64,000 nucleotides of DNA from Caldalkalibacillus uzonensis (GTDB lineage: Bacteria; Bacillota; Bacilli; Caldalkalibacillales; Caldalkalibacillaceae). A model generated the notes under the pieces. The model searched no databases and was not told where the DNA came from. It saw only the letters and a program-made list of their open reading frames with translations. Position 1 is the first letter of the stretch. Each line of letters begins with the position of its first letter. The translations under genes and the position numbers were made by a program. Of this stretch, positions 43,819 through 52,869 are shown one piece after another. The stretch is taken from NCBI RefSeq assembly GCF_030814135.1, contig NZ_JAUSUQ010000005.1:62001-126000 (forward strand), in the 5' to 3' direction.

Positions 43819-44958
43819 TTACAGTGAATATTTATCCACCACAAGCGCCAAAGCGCCATCACCCGTCACATTGCAAGCCGTACCAAAGCTGTCCTGGGCC
43901 ATATATAAGGCGATCATCAATCCCAAGGCAGCTTCGTCAAAGCCCAGCATGGTACTTAACAGGCCCAGTGCAGCCATCACGGCCCCGCCGGGAACACCGG
44001 GGGCTGCGATCATGATCACCCCAAGCATCATAATAAAAGGCAGCATGGTGCCCAGAGTGGGCAAGCCCAGACCACTTGACAGCATCATCACAGCGACTGA
44101 ACAAAGGACAAGAGTAATGGTGCTGCCAGATAAATGGATCGTGGCAGATAACGGAATAGCAAAGTCAGCCACATGTTCTTTTACTTTGTTTTCCTTGGCC
44201 TGACGCAACGTCACTGGGATCGTCGCCGCACTGGACATGGTTCCAATGGCCGTAAAATAAGCAGGAAGCATGGTTTTGAGAGCGCGGAAAGGATTCCGGC
44301 CAGTCAGTGTCCCTGCTACTGTATACAGAATCAGCAGCCAGACCCAGTGGGTGAGGACAGCCAGCAGCAACACAATGCCGAATGCCCGTAATGTGTGGAA
44401 AACGGATCCTTCCGCTGCCAGATCAACAAACACCCCGGCAATGTACAGCGGAAGCAGGGGGATAATGATGCGTTTAATCAGCAGTTCGACGATATTTTTT
44501 CCTTGATCGAAAAACTGTTTAAGAACAGGGCTTTCTACTCTGGTCATGCCAATGCCAAATACAAAAGCGGTAATCAAGGCGGTCATGACACCTACAATTG
44601 GCTCAATCGTCAGTTCAAACAAGGGTTCAAGGCCTGCACCCTCCTCACCATGCTGTCCCCCTGAACCTGTCAACAGAGGGATAACAGTCATGGCCACCAC
44701 GAAAGCCAAAATCCCTGCCAATAGGGTGGACGAATAGGCAAGTCCTGACGTGAGACCCAACATTTTCCCTGATTGTTTTCCCAGTCCAGATATACCGCTG
44801 GCAATAAAGAAGACAATGATAAGCGGGATGATAAAGCCAATAAATTGGCCAAAAATAACCTTAAAAGTAACAAACATTCTGGACAAAAACTCCGGCGCAT
44901 ACAAACCAATCAGCATCCCACCGATAATCCCCGCTAACAGCTTGACAATTAATCTCAT
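43819..44958 (-). CDS. DAACS family dicarboxylate/amino acid:cation symporter
   Basis: The 379-residue symporter is of the GltPh/SstT family with eight helices and two re-entrant loops. Key blocks are FGQFIGFIIPLIIVFFIASGIS, the HP1-type serine-rich GTMSSAATIPVTL, SATIHLSGSTITL, and the HP2/TM8 region APGVPGGAVMAALGLL with CNVTGDGALALVVD carrying the substrate-binding Asp. It is shorter than most members (about 400-430) but ends normally. Substrate may be serine/threonine, glutamate or a dicarboxylate. It is distinct from tcyP in this window. Confidence 0.87.
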   Translation of the reverse strand: MRLIVKLLAGIIGGMLIGLYAPEFLSRMFVTFKVIFGQFIGFIIPLIIVFFIASGISGLGKQSGKMLGLTSGLAYSSTLLAGILAFVVAMTVIPLLTGSGGQHGEEGAGLEPLFELTIEPIVGVMTALITAFVFGIGMTRVESPVLKQFFDQGKNIVELLIKRIIIPLLPLYIAGVFVDLAAEGSVFHTLRAFGIVLLLAVLTHWVWLLILYTVAGTLTGRNPFRALKTMLPAYFTAIGTMSSAATIPVTLRQAKENKVKEHVADFAIPLSATIHLSGSTITLVLCSVAVMMLSSGLGLPTLGTMLPFIMMLGVIMIAAPGVPGGAVMAALGLLSTMLGFDEAALGLMIALYMAQDSFGTACNVTGDGALALVVDKYSL

Positions 44959-45150
44959 GTTGTCCCTCCTTCGCTTTTTTACAGGATGACAATGCTATGT
45001 CTTATTTAAACATTTAGGTACGCTTAATGCAAAAAATAACAAAGCCAAGCATGACGGCTTTGATGGGAACAGGGCAATTTTACTATACATCAAACATAGT
45101 TAGTGTGCCAAAACTGGGAAGGATAGTTCTTTTAATGATAAGGAGGGACA

Positions 45151-46194
45151 ATGATGGGACGCATTACATTGAGACCTGAGCTGATGACACCTGGCGGCCA
45201 GGCTGCCAGCATTATGCTGGATGACTGCTATGTGGGTTCATTTATCATGGTATATCGCGAGAATGATGCCTTGTGGGGCATGATCCAGCTGGATGAAGAG
45301 ATGCTGGAACCGGATGAAAAAGGAGAAATCGACCTGTTCATGCATGAGCATATTGAGGATTTGATTGAAGCCCTGCAGGTCGAGGAATGCATGATCACCT
45401 CCACCTACAGTGATTTTGATTATGTCATCTCCACTGATGATATTGTGGAAGAGGTATTGGATGAGGAAGAATGGGTCGAAGAAGCAGAGCAAGCACAGGA
45501 GTTTCATTTGAGTGTGATGCGTGAAACCCGCCATCGTGTCGAGTATCAGATTCATGACGAAAATCATGACTTGGCTGCCGAAGCCGTGGTCTATATGTCA
45601 CGGGATCATGTGACCGGAGAAGTGCTGTGGGACTATGAACCGACGGATACCGAGATTGATACAGTGGCCCGGCTGATTGTGTCCGACTTTGATCCCGAAG
45701 AGGTGGAAAGCTTTGCTTTTGTGATGTATGTGGATGGGGAAGAGATTGCCGCTATCGAGCTGACCCGTGAGGATCTGATTGAGGAAGGGATGGAAGAAGA
45801 GGAGGTTTACCTCGACATTGACCATGTTGAGGACTATGCACTCACTTTTGACCTGATCAGGGAAGATAACGATCTGTTGATCTATGATATTTATGAGGAA
45901 ACGGAGGGGGAGAGTATCTGTCTGGGGACGGCCACGGCAGATCTTAGCAATGACGAAGTCACCGTTTTGGTTGAGTTTGACAACCCAAGGGACAGGCGTC
46001 TGCGGGAACAAATCGCTTATCACCTGATTGATGAACTGGAAGAAGAAGCCTATTTTGACACAGTCACCATTACGATGCAATATGACAATGATGTCATTGA
46101 TGAATACCATTTTGACTACAACGATCAGCCGGAGCATGGCTTGCCAGCCGGCTTAAACACTAGAGACGGGGCAGAAACACGTGTTTACAGCTAG
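45151..46194 (+). CDS. Acidic orphan protein with duplicated domain
   Basis: The 347-residue soluble protein is exceptionally acidic and matches no family I recognise. An N-terminal segment (about 1-118) contains LDDCYVGSFIMVYRENDALWGMIQL. Two similar modules then follow (about 125-220 and 228-325). Each has an E-(N/D)-x-L strand, a turn, an EVxxxV(E/D)Y/FD segment, a (T/R)xIxxxxAxxxxxDxxxEE helix, and a final strand with M-x-(V/Y)-D followed by (E/V)I. No signal or membrane segment is seen. AAGGAGGG supports ATG 45151 or 45154. It is monocistronic with its own terminator. Confidence 0.7.
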   Translation: MMGRITLRPELMTPGGQAASIMLDDCYVGSFIMVYRENDALWGMIQLDEEMLEPDEKGEIDLFMHEHIEDLIEALQVEECMITSTYSDFDYVISTDDIVEEVLDEEEWVEEAEQAQEFHLSVMRETRHRVEYQIHDENHDLAAEAVVYMSRDHVTGEVLWDYEPTDTEIDTVARLIVSDFDPEEVESFAFVMYVDGEEIAAIELTREDLIEEGMEEEEVYLDIDHVEDYALTFDLIREDNDLLIYDIYEETEGESICLGTATADLSNDEVTVLVEFDNPRDRRLREQIAYHLIDELEEEAYFDTVTITMQYDNDVIDEYHFDYNDQPEHGLPAGLNTRDGAETRVYS

Positions 46195-46228
46195 TCGTCT
46201 TCATACTGACGCTGTTCCTGTTCAGGGG

Positions 46229-46256
46229 CTGAATCCTCAGGGATTCAGCTTTTTTT
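46229..46256 (+). terminator. Terminator of the acidic orphan gene
   Basis: GCTGAATCC / GGATTCAGC with a 4-base loop is followed by a run of T. Confidence 0.85.
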
Positions 46257-46338
46257 CTGTTTCCAAAATAGAGTATACTAGTGAAAGAAGCATGAAGCAG
46301 ACCGAATATAGAACAGCACTGGAAAGAGGGAACACGGT

Positions 46339-47736
46339 ATGGCATTACCTCCTTTGTTTAAGCAGCGGATGCAGCATTTTTTGGGTAGGGAAGCGGAGGC
46401 GTTTTTTCAGTCGTATGAACAGGAACGACATTACGGGTTGCGTATCAATACGTTAAAATGGACGGTTGAGGAAGCCCGGCAGGCCTTACCTTTTCACCTG
46501 ACCCCCATTCCTTGGGTGCCAGAGGGTTTTTATTACAGAGAGCAAGAGAGGCCGGCCAAACATCCTTATTATCATGCGGGATTGTACTACATTCAGGAGC
46601 CGAGTGCCATGGCTCCGGCGGCAATGATTCCCATCGAACCGGGTGACAGAGTGCTTGATTTGTGTGCGGCTCCTGGCGGGAAGTCCACTCAGATTGCTGC
46701 CCGCCTGGCCGGACAGGGGATTTTGGTCAGCAATGACATCAGTGCAGAACGGATTAAAGCGCTGGTTAAAAATCTGGAACTGTTTGGGGTTCGTAATGCC
46801 ATAGTGACAAATGAAACCCCGGAACGTCTGGCTGATGTGTTTGGTGCCTATTTTGACAAGATTATCATAGATGCGCCCTGTTCCGGGGAAGGCATGTTCC
46901 GTAAGAACCCGGAAATGGTGAAAAGCTGGGAAACTCATAACATTGAATCCTGTGCGGTTATGCAACGGGACATTTTGTACCAGGCGGCCCGCATGCTGAA
47001 GCCAGGCGGCTTAATGCTGTATTCTACTTGCACCTTTGCCCCGGAAGAAAATGAGGCTCAGATCGGCCGTTTTCTCTCCCGCTATCCCCAGTTTGAAGTG
47101 GAGGATTTGACCATGGTCTCCGGTTTTCAACCAGGAAGACCGGAGTGGGTCAGTCAAGACGAATTACCCGGGAATATCAAAGAGCAGCTGGCAAGAACGG
47201 CCAGATTGTGGCCCCATCATGTGCGGGGAGAAGGGCACTTTTTGGCCTTATTGCGCAAAACGGACGGGGAGCCAGAAATGTATCAATCTGAGCAAGCAAC
47301 CCCTGTTCCAGAAAAGGTATTGCAGGATTTCAGGCAGTTTGAAAAGGATGTATGTGTGAGGCCATTTGAAGAGATGATGGACGGCAGGCTGGTCTCTTTT
47401 AAACAGCATTTGTATGTCAAACCTGAAGGGCTGCCTTCCCTGCAAGGATTAAGAGTGGTCAAATCGGGCTGGTACTTGGGTGAAATAAAGAAGAACCGCT
47501 TTGTCCCCAGCCAGGCTTTGGCGATGGGCTTAGAAATGGCGGATGTGATTAAAACAGTGTCCTTATCTGTGGAGGATGAAACCTTGCTGCGCTATTTGAA
47601 AGGTGAGACACTCTCCTTACAGGGAGAGAAGGGTTGGAAACTGGTTTGTGTGGACCGTTTTCCGCTGGGCTGGGGCAAGCAGGTTCAGGGCATTCTGAAA
47701 AATGCTTATCCTCCAGCCTGGCGCTGGTTGACCTAG
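46339..47736 (+). CDS. rsmF: RsmF-like RNA m5C methyltransferase
   Basis: The 465-residue enzyme methylates cytosine C5 in rRNA with SAM. The RsmB/RsmF catalytic domain shows motif I VLDLCAAPGGKSTQIA, motif IV IIDAPCSGEGMFRKNPE (Cys) and motif VI LMLYSTCTFAPEENE (nucleophile Cys). An N-terminal substrate domain and a C-terminal PUA-like extension (about 330-465) match the YebU/RsmF layout, which modifies 16S rRNA. It starts an operon with the pseudouridine synthase and sirtuin genes. Confidence 0.88.
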   Translation: MALPPLFKQRMQHFLGREAEAFFQSYEQERHYGLRINTLKWTVEEARQALPFHLTPIPWVPEGFYYREQERPAKHPYYHAGLYYIQEPSAMAPAAMIPIEPGDRVLDLCAAPGGKSTQIAARLAGQGILVSNDISAERIKALVKNLELFGVRNAIVTNETPERLADVFGAYFDKIIIDAPCSGEGMFRKNPEMVKSWETHNIESCAVMQRDILYQAARMLKPGGLMLYSTCTFAPEENEAQIGRFLSRYPQFEVEDLTMVSGFQPGRPEWVSQDELPGNIKEQLARTARLWPHHVRGEGHFLALLRKTDGEPEMYQSEQATPVPEKVLQDFRQFEKDVCVRPFEEMMDGRLVSFKQHLYVKPEGLPSLQGLRVVKSGWYLGEIKKNRFVPSQALAMGLEMADVIKTVSLSVEDETLLRYLKGETLSLQGEKGWKLVCVDRFPLGWGKQVQGILKNAYPPAWRWLT

Positions 47737-47747
47737 GAGGTGAAAAC

Positions 47748-48455
47748 ATGCGGTTGGATAAATTGCTGGCCAATATGGGCTATGGCAGCCGAAAAGAGGT
47801 CAAAAAATGGCTGAAAGCCGGTGTTGTCACCGTTAACGGCAGCGTGGTGCAAGATGGCAAAACACAGGTTGATCCAGACACTGATCATGTTCAGTTCCAA
47901 GGGGTCACGGTGGAATACCGGCCGTATATCTACTTAATGCTCAACAAACCCCAAGGCGTCATCTCCGCCACGGAAGATGCGTCCCATACCACTGTGCTGG
48001 ATCTTTTAGACCCGGAATATTTGATTTATGATCTGTTTCCGGTCGGGCGGTTGGACAAGGATACGGAGGGACTGCTGCTCTTGACCAATGACGGCAAGTT
48101 AAGCCATGCCCTGTTATCTCCCAGACGTCACGTGCCTAAAGTGTATTATGCCGAGATAGAGGGCATAGTGACGGATGAAGACGTGGACGCTTTCAAATCG
48201 GGTGTGACCCTCGACGACGGGTACCATACGCTGCCGGCTGAATTGCATATTATCGACAGCGGTGAACAATCCAGGGTGGAGCTGACCATTGTGGAAGGCA
48301 AGTTTCATCAGGTTAAGCGCATGTTTGAGGCTGTGGGCAAACGTGTGATTTATCTCAAACGGACCAAGATGGGTCCCTTAGCACTGGATGCACATTTAGA
48401 GCCGGGGGAGTACCGTGAATTAACTGAGGAGGAAGTTCAGCTTTTACAGGGGTGA
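47748..48455 (+). CDS. RsuA-family pseudouridine synthase
   Basis: The 235-residue enzyme has an N-terminal S4 RNA-binding domain (about 1-60, MRLDKLLANMGYGSRKEVKKWL) and the RsuA catalytic domain with LMLNKPQGVISA and the catalytic aspartate in FPVGRLDKDTEGLLLLTNDG. It converts a specific rRNA uridine (16S U516 for RsuA) to pseudouridine. ATG 47748 follows CTAGGAGGTGAAAAC, 11 bases after rsmF. The longer frame beginning inside rsmF is not used. Confidence 0.9.
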   Translation: MRLDKLLANMGYGSRKEVKKWLKAGVVTVNGSVVQDGKTQVDPDTDHVQFQGVTVEYRPYIYLMLNKPQGVISATEDASHTTVLDLLDPEYLIYDLFPVGRLDKDTEGLLLLTNDGKLSHALLSPRRHVPKVYYAEIEGIVTDEDVDAFKSGVTLDDGYHTLPAELHIIDSGEQSRVELTIVEGKFHQVKRMFEAVGKRVIYLKRTKMGPLALDAHLEPGEYRELTEEEVQLLQG

Positions 48456-48462
48456 TGAAAGT

Positions 48463-49209
48463 ATGGCACAGCATTTAATTCAGACCTTGGTTGAATGGCT
48501 GCAAGAGGCACAGCACACTGTAGTTTTAACGGGAGCCGGCATGAGCACGGAATCAGGATTGCCGGATTTTCGTTCCAACCAAGGGCTGTGGTACGGGCGT
48601 GATCCACAGGAGATTGCCAGTGTTCATGCCATCAGACATAACCGGGAAGATTTTGTTGATTTTTATCGCTGGAGGATTAAAGAGGTGGATAAGTACCAGC
48701 CCCATGCCGGGCATCATGTGTTGACACGTTGGCAGCGCCAAGGATTTGTGCAGCGGATTATCACTCAAAATGTGGATGGCTTCCACCACCAGGCAGCCAG
48801 CCACGATGTGATTGAACTGCACGGCTCGTTGCGCGAATTATATTGCATGGACTGCGGGCACAGAACCGATGCCAAACGTTACTTGCAGGACAAGGGAGAA
48901 GTTTGCCCCCGATGTGGCGGATTTTTAAGACCTGATATTGTCTTGTTTGGTGAAATGCTGGACACACAGGCGATTGAAGCAGCATTTGACGAGGCGCGCC
49001 AAGCGGAGTTGTTTATTGTGCTTGGTTCCAGCCTGCAGGTGTCTCCGGCTAATATGCTGCCCATGGAAGCAAAAGACGCGGGAGCGAAGCTGGCCATTGT
49101 TAATCTGCATGACACGTTATTAGACCCTCAGGCTGATCTGTTGATTGAGGGCAAGGTGGGTGACGTGCTCCGTCAGACAGATGAATGGCTGAACAAAGAC
49201 GAGGCATAG
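48463..49209 (+). CDS. NAD-dependent protein deacylase, sirtuin family
   Basis: The 248-residue sirtuin removes acyl groups from lysines using NAD+. Motifs are GAGMSTESGLPDFRS, the QNVDGFHH core with ELHGSL catalytic His, the structural zinc site CMDCG...CPRCGG, and VLGSSLQVSPANMLP. The TESG and zinc layout fit the CobB/SrtN-like prokaryotic class. It is the last gene of the rsmF operon, 7 bases after the synthase gene. Confidence 0.9.
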   Translation: MAQHLIQTLVEWLQEAQHTVVLTGAGMSTESGLPDFRSNQGLWYGRDPQEIASVHAIRHNREDFVDFYRWRIKEVDKYQPHAGHHVLTRWQRQGFVQRIITQNVDGFHHQAASHDVIELHGSLRELYCMDCGHRTDAKRYLQDKGEVCPRCGGFLRPDIVLFGEMLDTQAIEAAFDEARQAELFIVLGSSLQVSPANMLPMEAKDAGAKLAIVNLHDTLLDPQADLLIEGKVGDVLRQTDEWLNKDEA

Positions 49210-49245
49210 GCACTTGCAGCTGGTTGTTTATCTAATTTTTGGGTG

Positions 49246-49261
49246 TACAACCCAAGTTGTA
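49246..49261. promoter_or_regulatory. TACAAC palindrome upstream of the coat gene
   Basis: TACAAC-CCAA-GTTGTA is an exact inverted repeat, and a further ATACAAC lies at about 49294-49300, before the coat gene. It may be an operator for a late sporulation regulator. No T tail follows. Confidence 0.4.
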
Positions 49262-49329
49262 TGATTGACTAGGACAAAGGGTGAGGGGCTAACATACAAC
49301 TATAGTGATCACACATTTAAAGGAGGTAC

Positions 49330-49713
49330 ATGGTCACTATGGAGAAACTGCCCAAAAAAGGGTACCACCCCCCAAAGAGCATGCGGCCCCATATGGCAGG
49401 GTTCATGAGTCCTTCAATGTTTGCGCCAGGACCAGGAGCTGGAAGGATGGGTCCGTACATGGCACCTTATCCTCCTGGCGTTCCGACACGTGTAGCACCG
49501 ACCCGGCGTGTGGTGCATCCGACGCGTTATCTTGAACGGCATCGCGTGATTCGTTATCCCATCAAGCATGTTTATCCTACTCATGTGCATCATGTGACCC
49601 ACCATGTTTGCGAGCATTATTGCTGTGACACTTTCAGCGAGAGTTATCAGGACTGCTATCATAATGTGAATGTGAACTGCGGTCCGCGCGGTCCCCGTCC
49701 ATTTTACGGGTAA
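49330..49713 (+). CDS. CotD-like spore coat protein
   Basis: The 127-residue protein has a Pro/Gly/Met-rich N-terminal half and a His/Cys-rich second half (VVHPTRYLERHRVIR, HVYPTHVHHVTHHVCEHYCC, DCYHNVNVNCGPRG) typical of CotD-family inner coat proteins. It should be made in the mother cell late in sporulation and be cross-linked into the coat. AAAGGAGGT precedes ATG 49330 closely; ATG 49339 is an alternative start. A terminator follows at 49759. Confidence 0.72.
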   Translation: MVTMEKLPKKGYHPPKSMRPHMAGFMSPSMFAPGPGAGRMGPYMAPYPPGVPTRVAPTRRVVHPTRYLERHRVIRYPIKHVYPTHVHHVTHHVCEHYCCDTFSESYQDCYHNVNVNCGPRGPRPFYG

Positions 49714-49758
49714 AGAGGGGAAGAACGGAAGCAATACTGGATCAAAAGGAAGTTGTCA

Positions 49759-49789
49759 AGGGAGCGAACAAGATGACGCTCCCTTTTTT
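49759..49789 (+). terminator. Terminator after the coat gene
   Basis: AGGGAGCG / CGCTCCCT with a 10-base loop is followed by TTTTT. Confidence 0.85.
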
Positions 49790-49843
49790 ATGGTATAATG
49801 ATTTTTTAGGGAAAAAGATGGAGTGGAGAAAGGCGGAGGTTCT

Positions 49844-50647
49844 ATGAAAATTAAATTACTGGCCATTGATGTGGACGGCACCTTGCTGCACGATGATCAT
49901 GGGTTAAGTGAACGTACACAAGAAGCCATTTTTAAGATAAAAGAAAAAGGAGTCAAAGTGGTTCTAGCCACTGGACGGGGGCCCCGCTCCTGTGATCCTT
50001 TAATTGAAGTATTACAGCTAACGGACCCTATTATTACCCATAACGGGGCTGTCATTTATAATCCTGTCCACAACACTGCAGAGCAACAAGTGGGCTTTAA
50101 GGCTAAAGAGCTTTTGCCTATTGTCAGTTATTGCCGGAGCCGGAACGTTCATTTTGATATCAATACGGCCTTTGATATGTATGTTGAACAGTTAAGAGAA
50201 GAGTTTCTTCCGCTTTACAAACAGTTTTTTGTGGAGCCGGTGGTTGTGGATGATATTTGTTCCTTGACTGACCCTATCGTAAAGCTGACACTTACTGATC
50301 AGCCGTACCGGCTAGATCAGGTGATGAAGGAGATCATGCCCCGCTTCCCAGACTGGAGTATTATCCGCAGCGGGGAAACGTTTATTGATGTCATTCATCC
50401 CCAGGCCACCAAAGCCAATGCATTGCGTTACCTTTTACAGCAATTTAGAATTAGTGCTGATGAGGTGCTGGCTTTTGGTAATTATTACAATGATCTGGAA
50501 ATGTTACAACTGGCCGGGACAGGGGTTGCGATGGGCAACGCTCCTCGTGAAGTGAAGCAGCTGGCCGATGTCGTTACCCGGACCAACAACGAAGATGGGG
50601 TGGCTCATGTCATTGAAAACATGTTGGGGGATAAACTGGTTGTCTGA
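49844..50647 (+). CDS. Cof-type HAD phosphatase
   Basis: The 267-residue phosphatase of the Cof/YwpJ subfamily has motif I LLAIDVDGTLLHDD, motif II VLATGRG, the C2 cap (about 85-190), and motif IV FGNYYNDLEMLQLAGTGVAMGNAP. Members dephosphorylate sugar phosphates, FMN or pyridoxal phosphate. Position 486 on in the usual GDxxND motif reads GNYYND here, a common variant. ATG 49844 follows GGCGGAGGTTCT and is preferred to the upstream start. Confidence 0.88.
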   Translation: MKIKLLAIDVDGTLLHDDHGLSERTQEAIFKIKEKGVKVVLATGRGPRSCDPLIEVLQLTDPIITHNGAVIYNPVHNTAEQQVGFKAKELLPIVSYCRSRNVHFDINTAFDMYVEQLREEFLPLYKQFFVEPVVVDDICSLTDPIVKLTLTDQPYRLDQVMKEIMPRFPDWSIIRSGETFIDVIHPQATKANALRYLLQQFRISADEVLAFGNYYNDLEMLQLAGTGVAMGNAPREVKQLADVVTRTNNEDGVAHVIENMLGDKLVV

Positions 50648-50733
50648 AGTTCGGCTGACCAAAAGTTCAGCACATGTCACACTTCTGGGCTAAGGCACAT
50701 AAGCTAACATCGAATCAATGAAGGAAGGTGACT

Positions 50734-51552
50734 GTGTTGAACTATGCTCATCAAAGTGTGTTTGAACACCGTTTCTGGTTACAGGTGCTTGGAGATCATG
50801 CCCGTTTCATCTTTGACACGTTGTCTCCGGGAGAATCTGAGCTTATCAAGCAGGCTCAGTCTTTTATCCATGCTTTTGACTCTCTATTAGCAGAAGCACA
50901 GCAGATGGGGGAACAGTCGGCCAATCAGTGGCAGCATTTGGCCTATCGTGTTTATCCATTGACGGAGCAATTTCGAAATTATAAACTGGATTTGATTAGC
51001 AGACATTTGGATTGTCAGGTCAAGATTGCGCTTCCACCTAGTTTTATCAACCATATGGTCAATGAACTGGAGGAATATATACGCATCTTGTCTCATCTGA
51101 TGCGGGGAGAGGTTCCACCAAAGCTGCATCCTGTTCATCATCATCGGCTTTGGCTCCTGGATGCTGCGGGTCATGCCGCCGGGGTGAAAGGTGAGCTGGA
51201 CCCGGTGGAGTCCAAATGGGTGAAAACAGCAGAGAAGTTTGAGAAAACGTTTAAGGATTTTTATATCAAAGCGCAGGAAATGGCTGGTTTTATCAGAGCC
51301 CGGCAGGATCTTTTTCCCTCACTGCAAGCCTTTAACAAGGAGACATCCCTTGAAATCACCTTATTCTATAATTTCTTGGAAGAGTTAAAAGAGATGCGTT
51401 TGGATTGCCGCCGGCTGGGCACTTTGATGCCGCTCATGGCCGATCATATGGCCAGGGAAGAGTGCTATTATTTGCTTAAATTACATGAGGTGGATCCGGA
51501 CAACGTGCAGAAGACCGTATGTGATCCGACCAGGCCTCGCGTGGAAAGTTAA
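50734..51552 (+). CDS. DUF2935 family protein
   Basis: This roughly 272-residue all-helical protein is of the DUF2935 family, with two four-helix units rich in His and Glu. YAHQSVFEHRFWLQVLGDHARF opens the first and LMPLMADHMAREECYYLLKL closes the second, a pattern suggesting a di-metal (iron) site as in ferritin-like or hemerythrin-like bundles. Function is unknown. Candidate starts GTG 50728, GTG 50734 and TTG 50737 follow AAGGAAGG; 50734 or 50737 have the better spacing. The MFS gene follows after 30 bases. Confidence 0.75.
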   Translation: MLNYAHQSVFEHRFWLQVLGDHARFIFDTLSPGESELIKQAQSFIHAFDSLLAEAQQMGEQSANQWQHLAYRVYPLTEQFRNYKLDLISRHLDCQVKIALPPSFINHMVNELEEYIRILSHLMRGEVPPKLHPVHHHRLWLLDAAGHAAGVKGELDPVESKWVKTAEKFEKTFKDFYIKAQEMAGFIRARQDLFPSLQAFNKETSLEITLFYNFLEELKEMRLDCRRLGTLMPLMADHMAREECYYLLKLHEVDPDNVQKTVCDPTRPRVES

Positions 51553-51582
51553 TTAAACATCATCAATAGAAAGCGGGTTGTT

Positions 51583-52734
51583 ATGTACGCAGTTCATATC
51601 AGCTTCTATTTTTTATTCGTCTTTTTTGGTTTTGGAGCTCTGTTTCCCATGCTGGGGCTTCATTTTGAAGCAGTGGGTCTCAGCGGGGGACAGATTGGCA
51701 TGCTCATGTCTGTGGCACCCATCGTGGCCATTCTTGTCCAACCCTTGTGGGGTATGATCTGCGACCGGACTCAAAAACCGAAGCAGGTGCTCACTCTGAC
51801 AACGTTGTTAACGGGGATGGCAGCCCTCCTTTTTTTAGTAACAGAATGGTACTTGATGTTAATTGTGATCGTGGCGCTGTTGTCTTTTTTCCAAAGTGCT
51901 ATCGTCCCTGTTTCTGACAGCCTGGCCATGAACTATGTTAAGCGGCATGGGGGAGAATATGGTTCGCTCAGGCTGTGGGGGGCTGTGGGCTTTGCCTTTG
52001 CCGTGTGGGTGTCGGGGATGATGATTGAATTGACCTCGACCCGCATCATATTTTACATATTTGCCGGGGTACTAGTACTGGCCACCTGGTTTGCCAGCCG
52101 CATGCCTGAAGAAGGGCAGAGCTTGCAAGCGGATATCCGCTCTGGCCTGGCTAAGCTGATCAAACTCCCTCAATATGTGATTTTTCTGATGTGCACCTTT
52201 CTTATTTTTGGAACGATGAATGCCAACAATTTTTATTTCAGCCTCTATTATCTTTCTATTGGAGGATCGGTTGCAGGGGCAGGGTTGGTCTTTTTGTTCG
52301 CCGCTGGCAGTGAGGCGCCGTTTATGAAAATAGCGGGCAAGATGATGCAGCGCTACGGAGTGATGCTGCTCCTGATCGTGGCTGCTGTCCTTTCCGGGGT
52401 GCGTTGGCTGCTGTTTTATTTTGAACCGAGCACCTGGGTGGTGCTGGCGGTGTCCATTTTGCAGGGGATTTCGATTGGCTTTTTTATTCCTTGTGCGGTT
52501 CACATGGTTCGGGAATTGGCTCCCGACGATGTGAAAGTGACGGCGATGTCCATTTATGCCTCAGTGGGAAATGGCCTAGGGACCATGTTTTGTACATTTG
52601 TCGGGGGATTTATCTATGAGTATTTTTCCATCGTCCACACTTATCTTTTTTTCGCTGTGGCCACACTGGTTGGTGTTGGGCTGTTGGTGTTGATCAGGGT
52701 CAAATGGTTACATGAACAATCGGGAGCAGTATGA
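51583..52734 (+). CDS. MFS transporter, PPP/LacY-like group
   Basis: The 383-residue permease has twelve membrane helices and the loop 2-3 motif WGMICDRTQKPKQV. The GEYGSLRLWGAVGFA segment is typical of the MFS_1_like group containing phenylpropionate permease HcaT and YwbF. Substrate is unknown. It is probably cotranscribed with the DUF2935 gene and ends before a terminator. No strong ribosome binding site is seen (AAAGCGGG). Confidence 0.8.
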   Translation: MYAVHISFYFLFVFFGFGALFPMLGLHFEAVGLSGGQIGMLMSVAPIVAILVQPLWGMICDRTQKPKQVLTLTTLLTGMAALLFLVTEWYLMLIVIVALLSFFQSAIVPVSDSLAMNYVKRHGGEYGSLRLWGAVGFAFAVWVSGMMIELTSTRIIFYIFAGVLVLATWFASRMPEEGQSLQADIRSGLAKLIKLPQYVIFLMCTFLIFGTMNANNFYFSLYYLSIGGSVAGAGLVFLFAAGSEAPFMKIAGKMMQRYGVMLLLIVAAVLSGVRWLLFYFEPSTWVVLAVSILQGISIGFFIPCAVHMVRELAPDDVKVTAMSIYASVGNGLGTMFCTFVGGFIYEYFSIVHTYLFFAVATLVGVGLLVLIRVKWLHEQSGAV

Positions 52735-52738
52735 GAGT

Positions 52739-52770
52739 AAAAAGGGAGCCTGACACAAGGCTTCCTTTTT
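52739..52770 (+). terminator. Terminator after the MFS gene
   Basis: AAAAAGGGAGCC pairs with GGCTTCCTTTTT (one G-T pair) and ends in T residues. Confidence 0.8.
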
Positions 52771-52822
52771 GTCGGTATACAGGATGTGATTCAATTGTGA
52801 GATTAAATCGCAAGGAAACAGA

Positions 52823-52849
52823 AATTCGGAGATGTCACATCTCCGAATT
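52823..52849 (-). terminator. Hairpin after the rhodanese gene
   Basis: A perfect 12-bp stem, AATTCGGAGATG / CATCTCCGAATT with loop TCA, lies just beyond the minus-strand stop of the rhodanese gene. No T-run follows on the minus strand, so it may act as a 3' stabiliser or weak terminator. Confidence 0.6.
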
Positions 52850-52869
52850 AAAATTTTTCATTCAAATGA

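Noticed and set aside
45050-45073. Terminator at CAAAGCC / GGCTTTG before the acidic orphan gene
   Set aside because: It lies upstream of both divergent genes, and its T-rich side faces the symporter start, so it is more likely a chance or leader hairpin.
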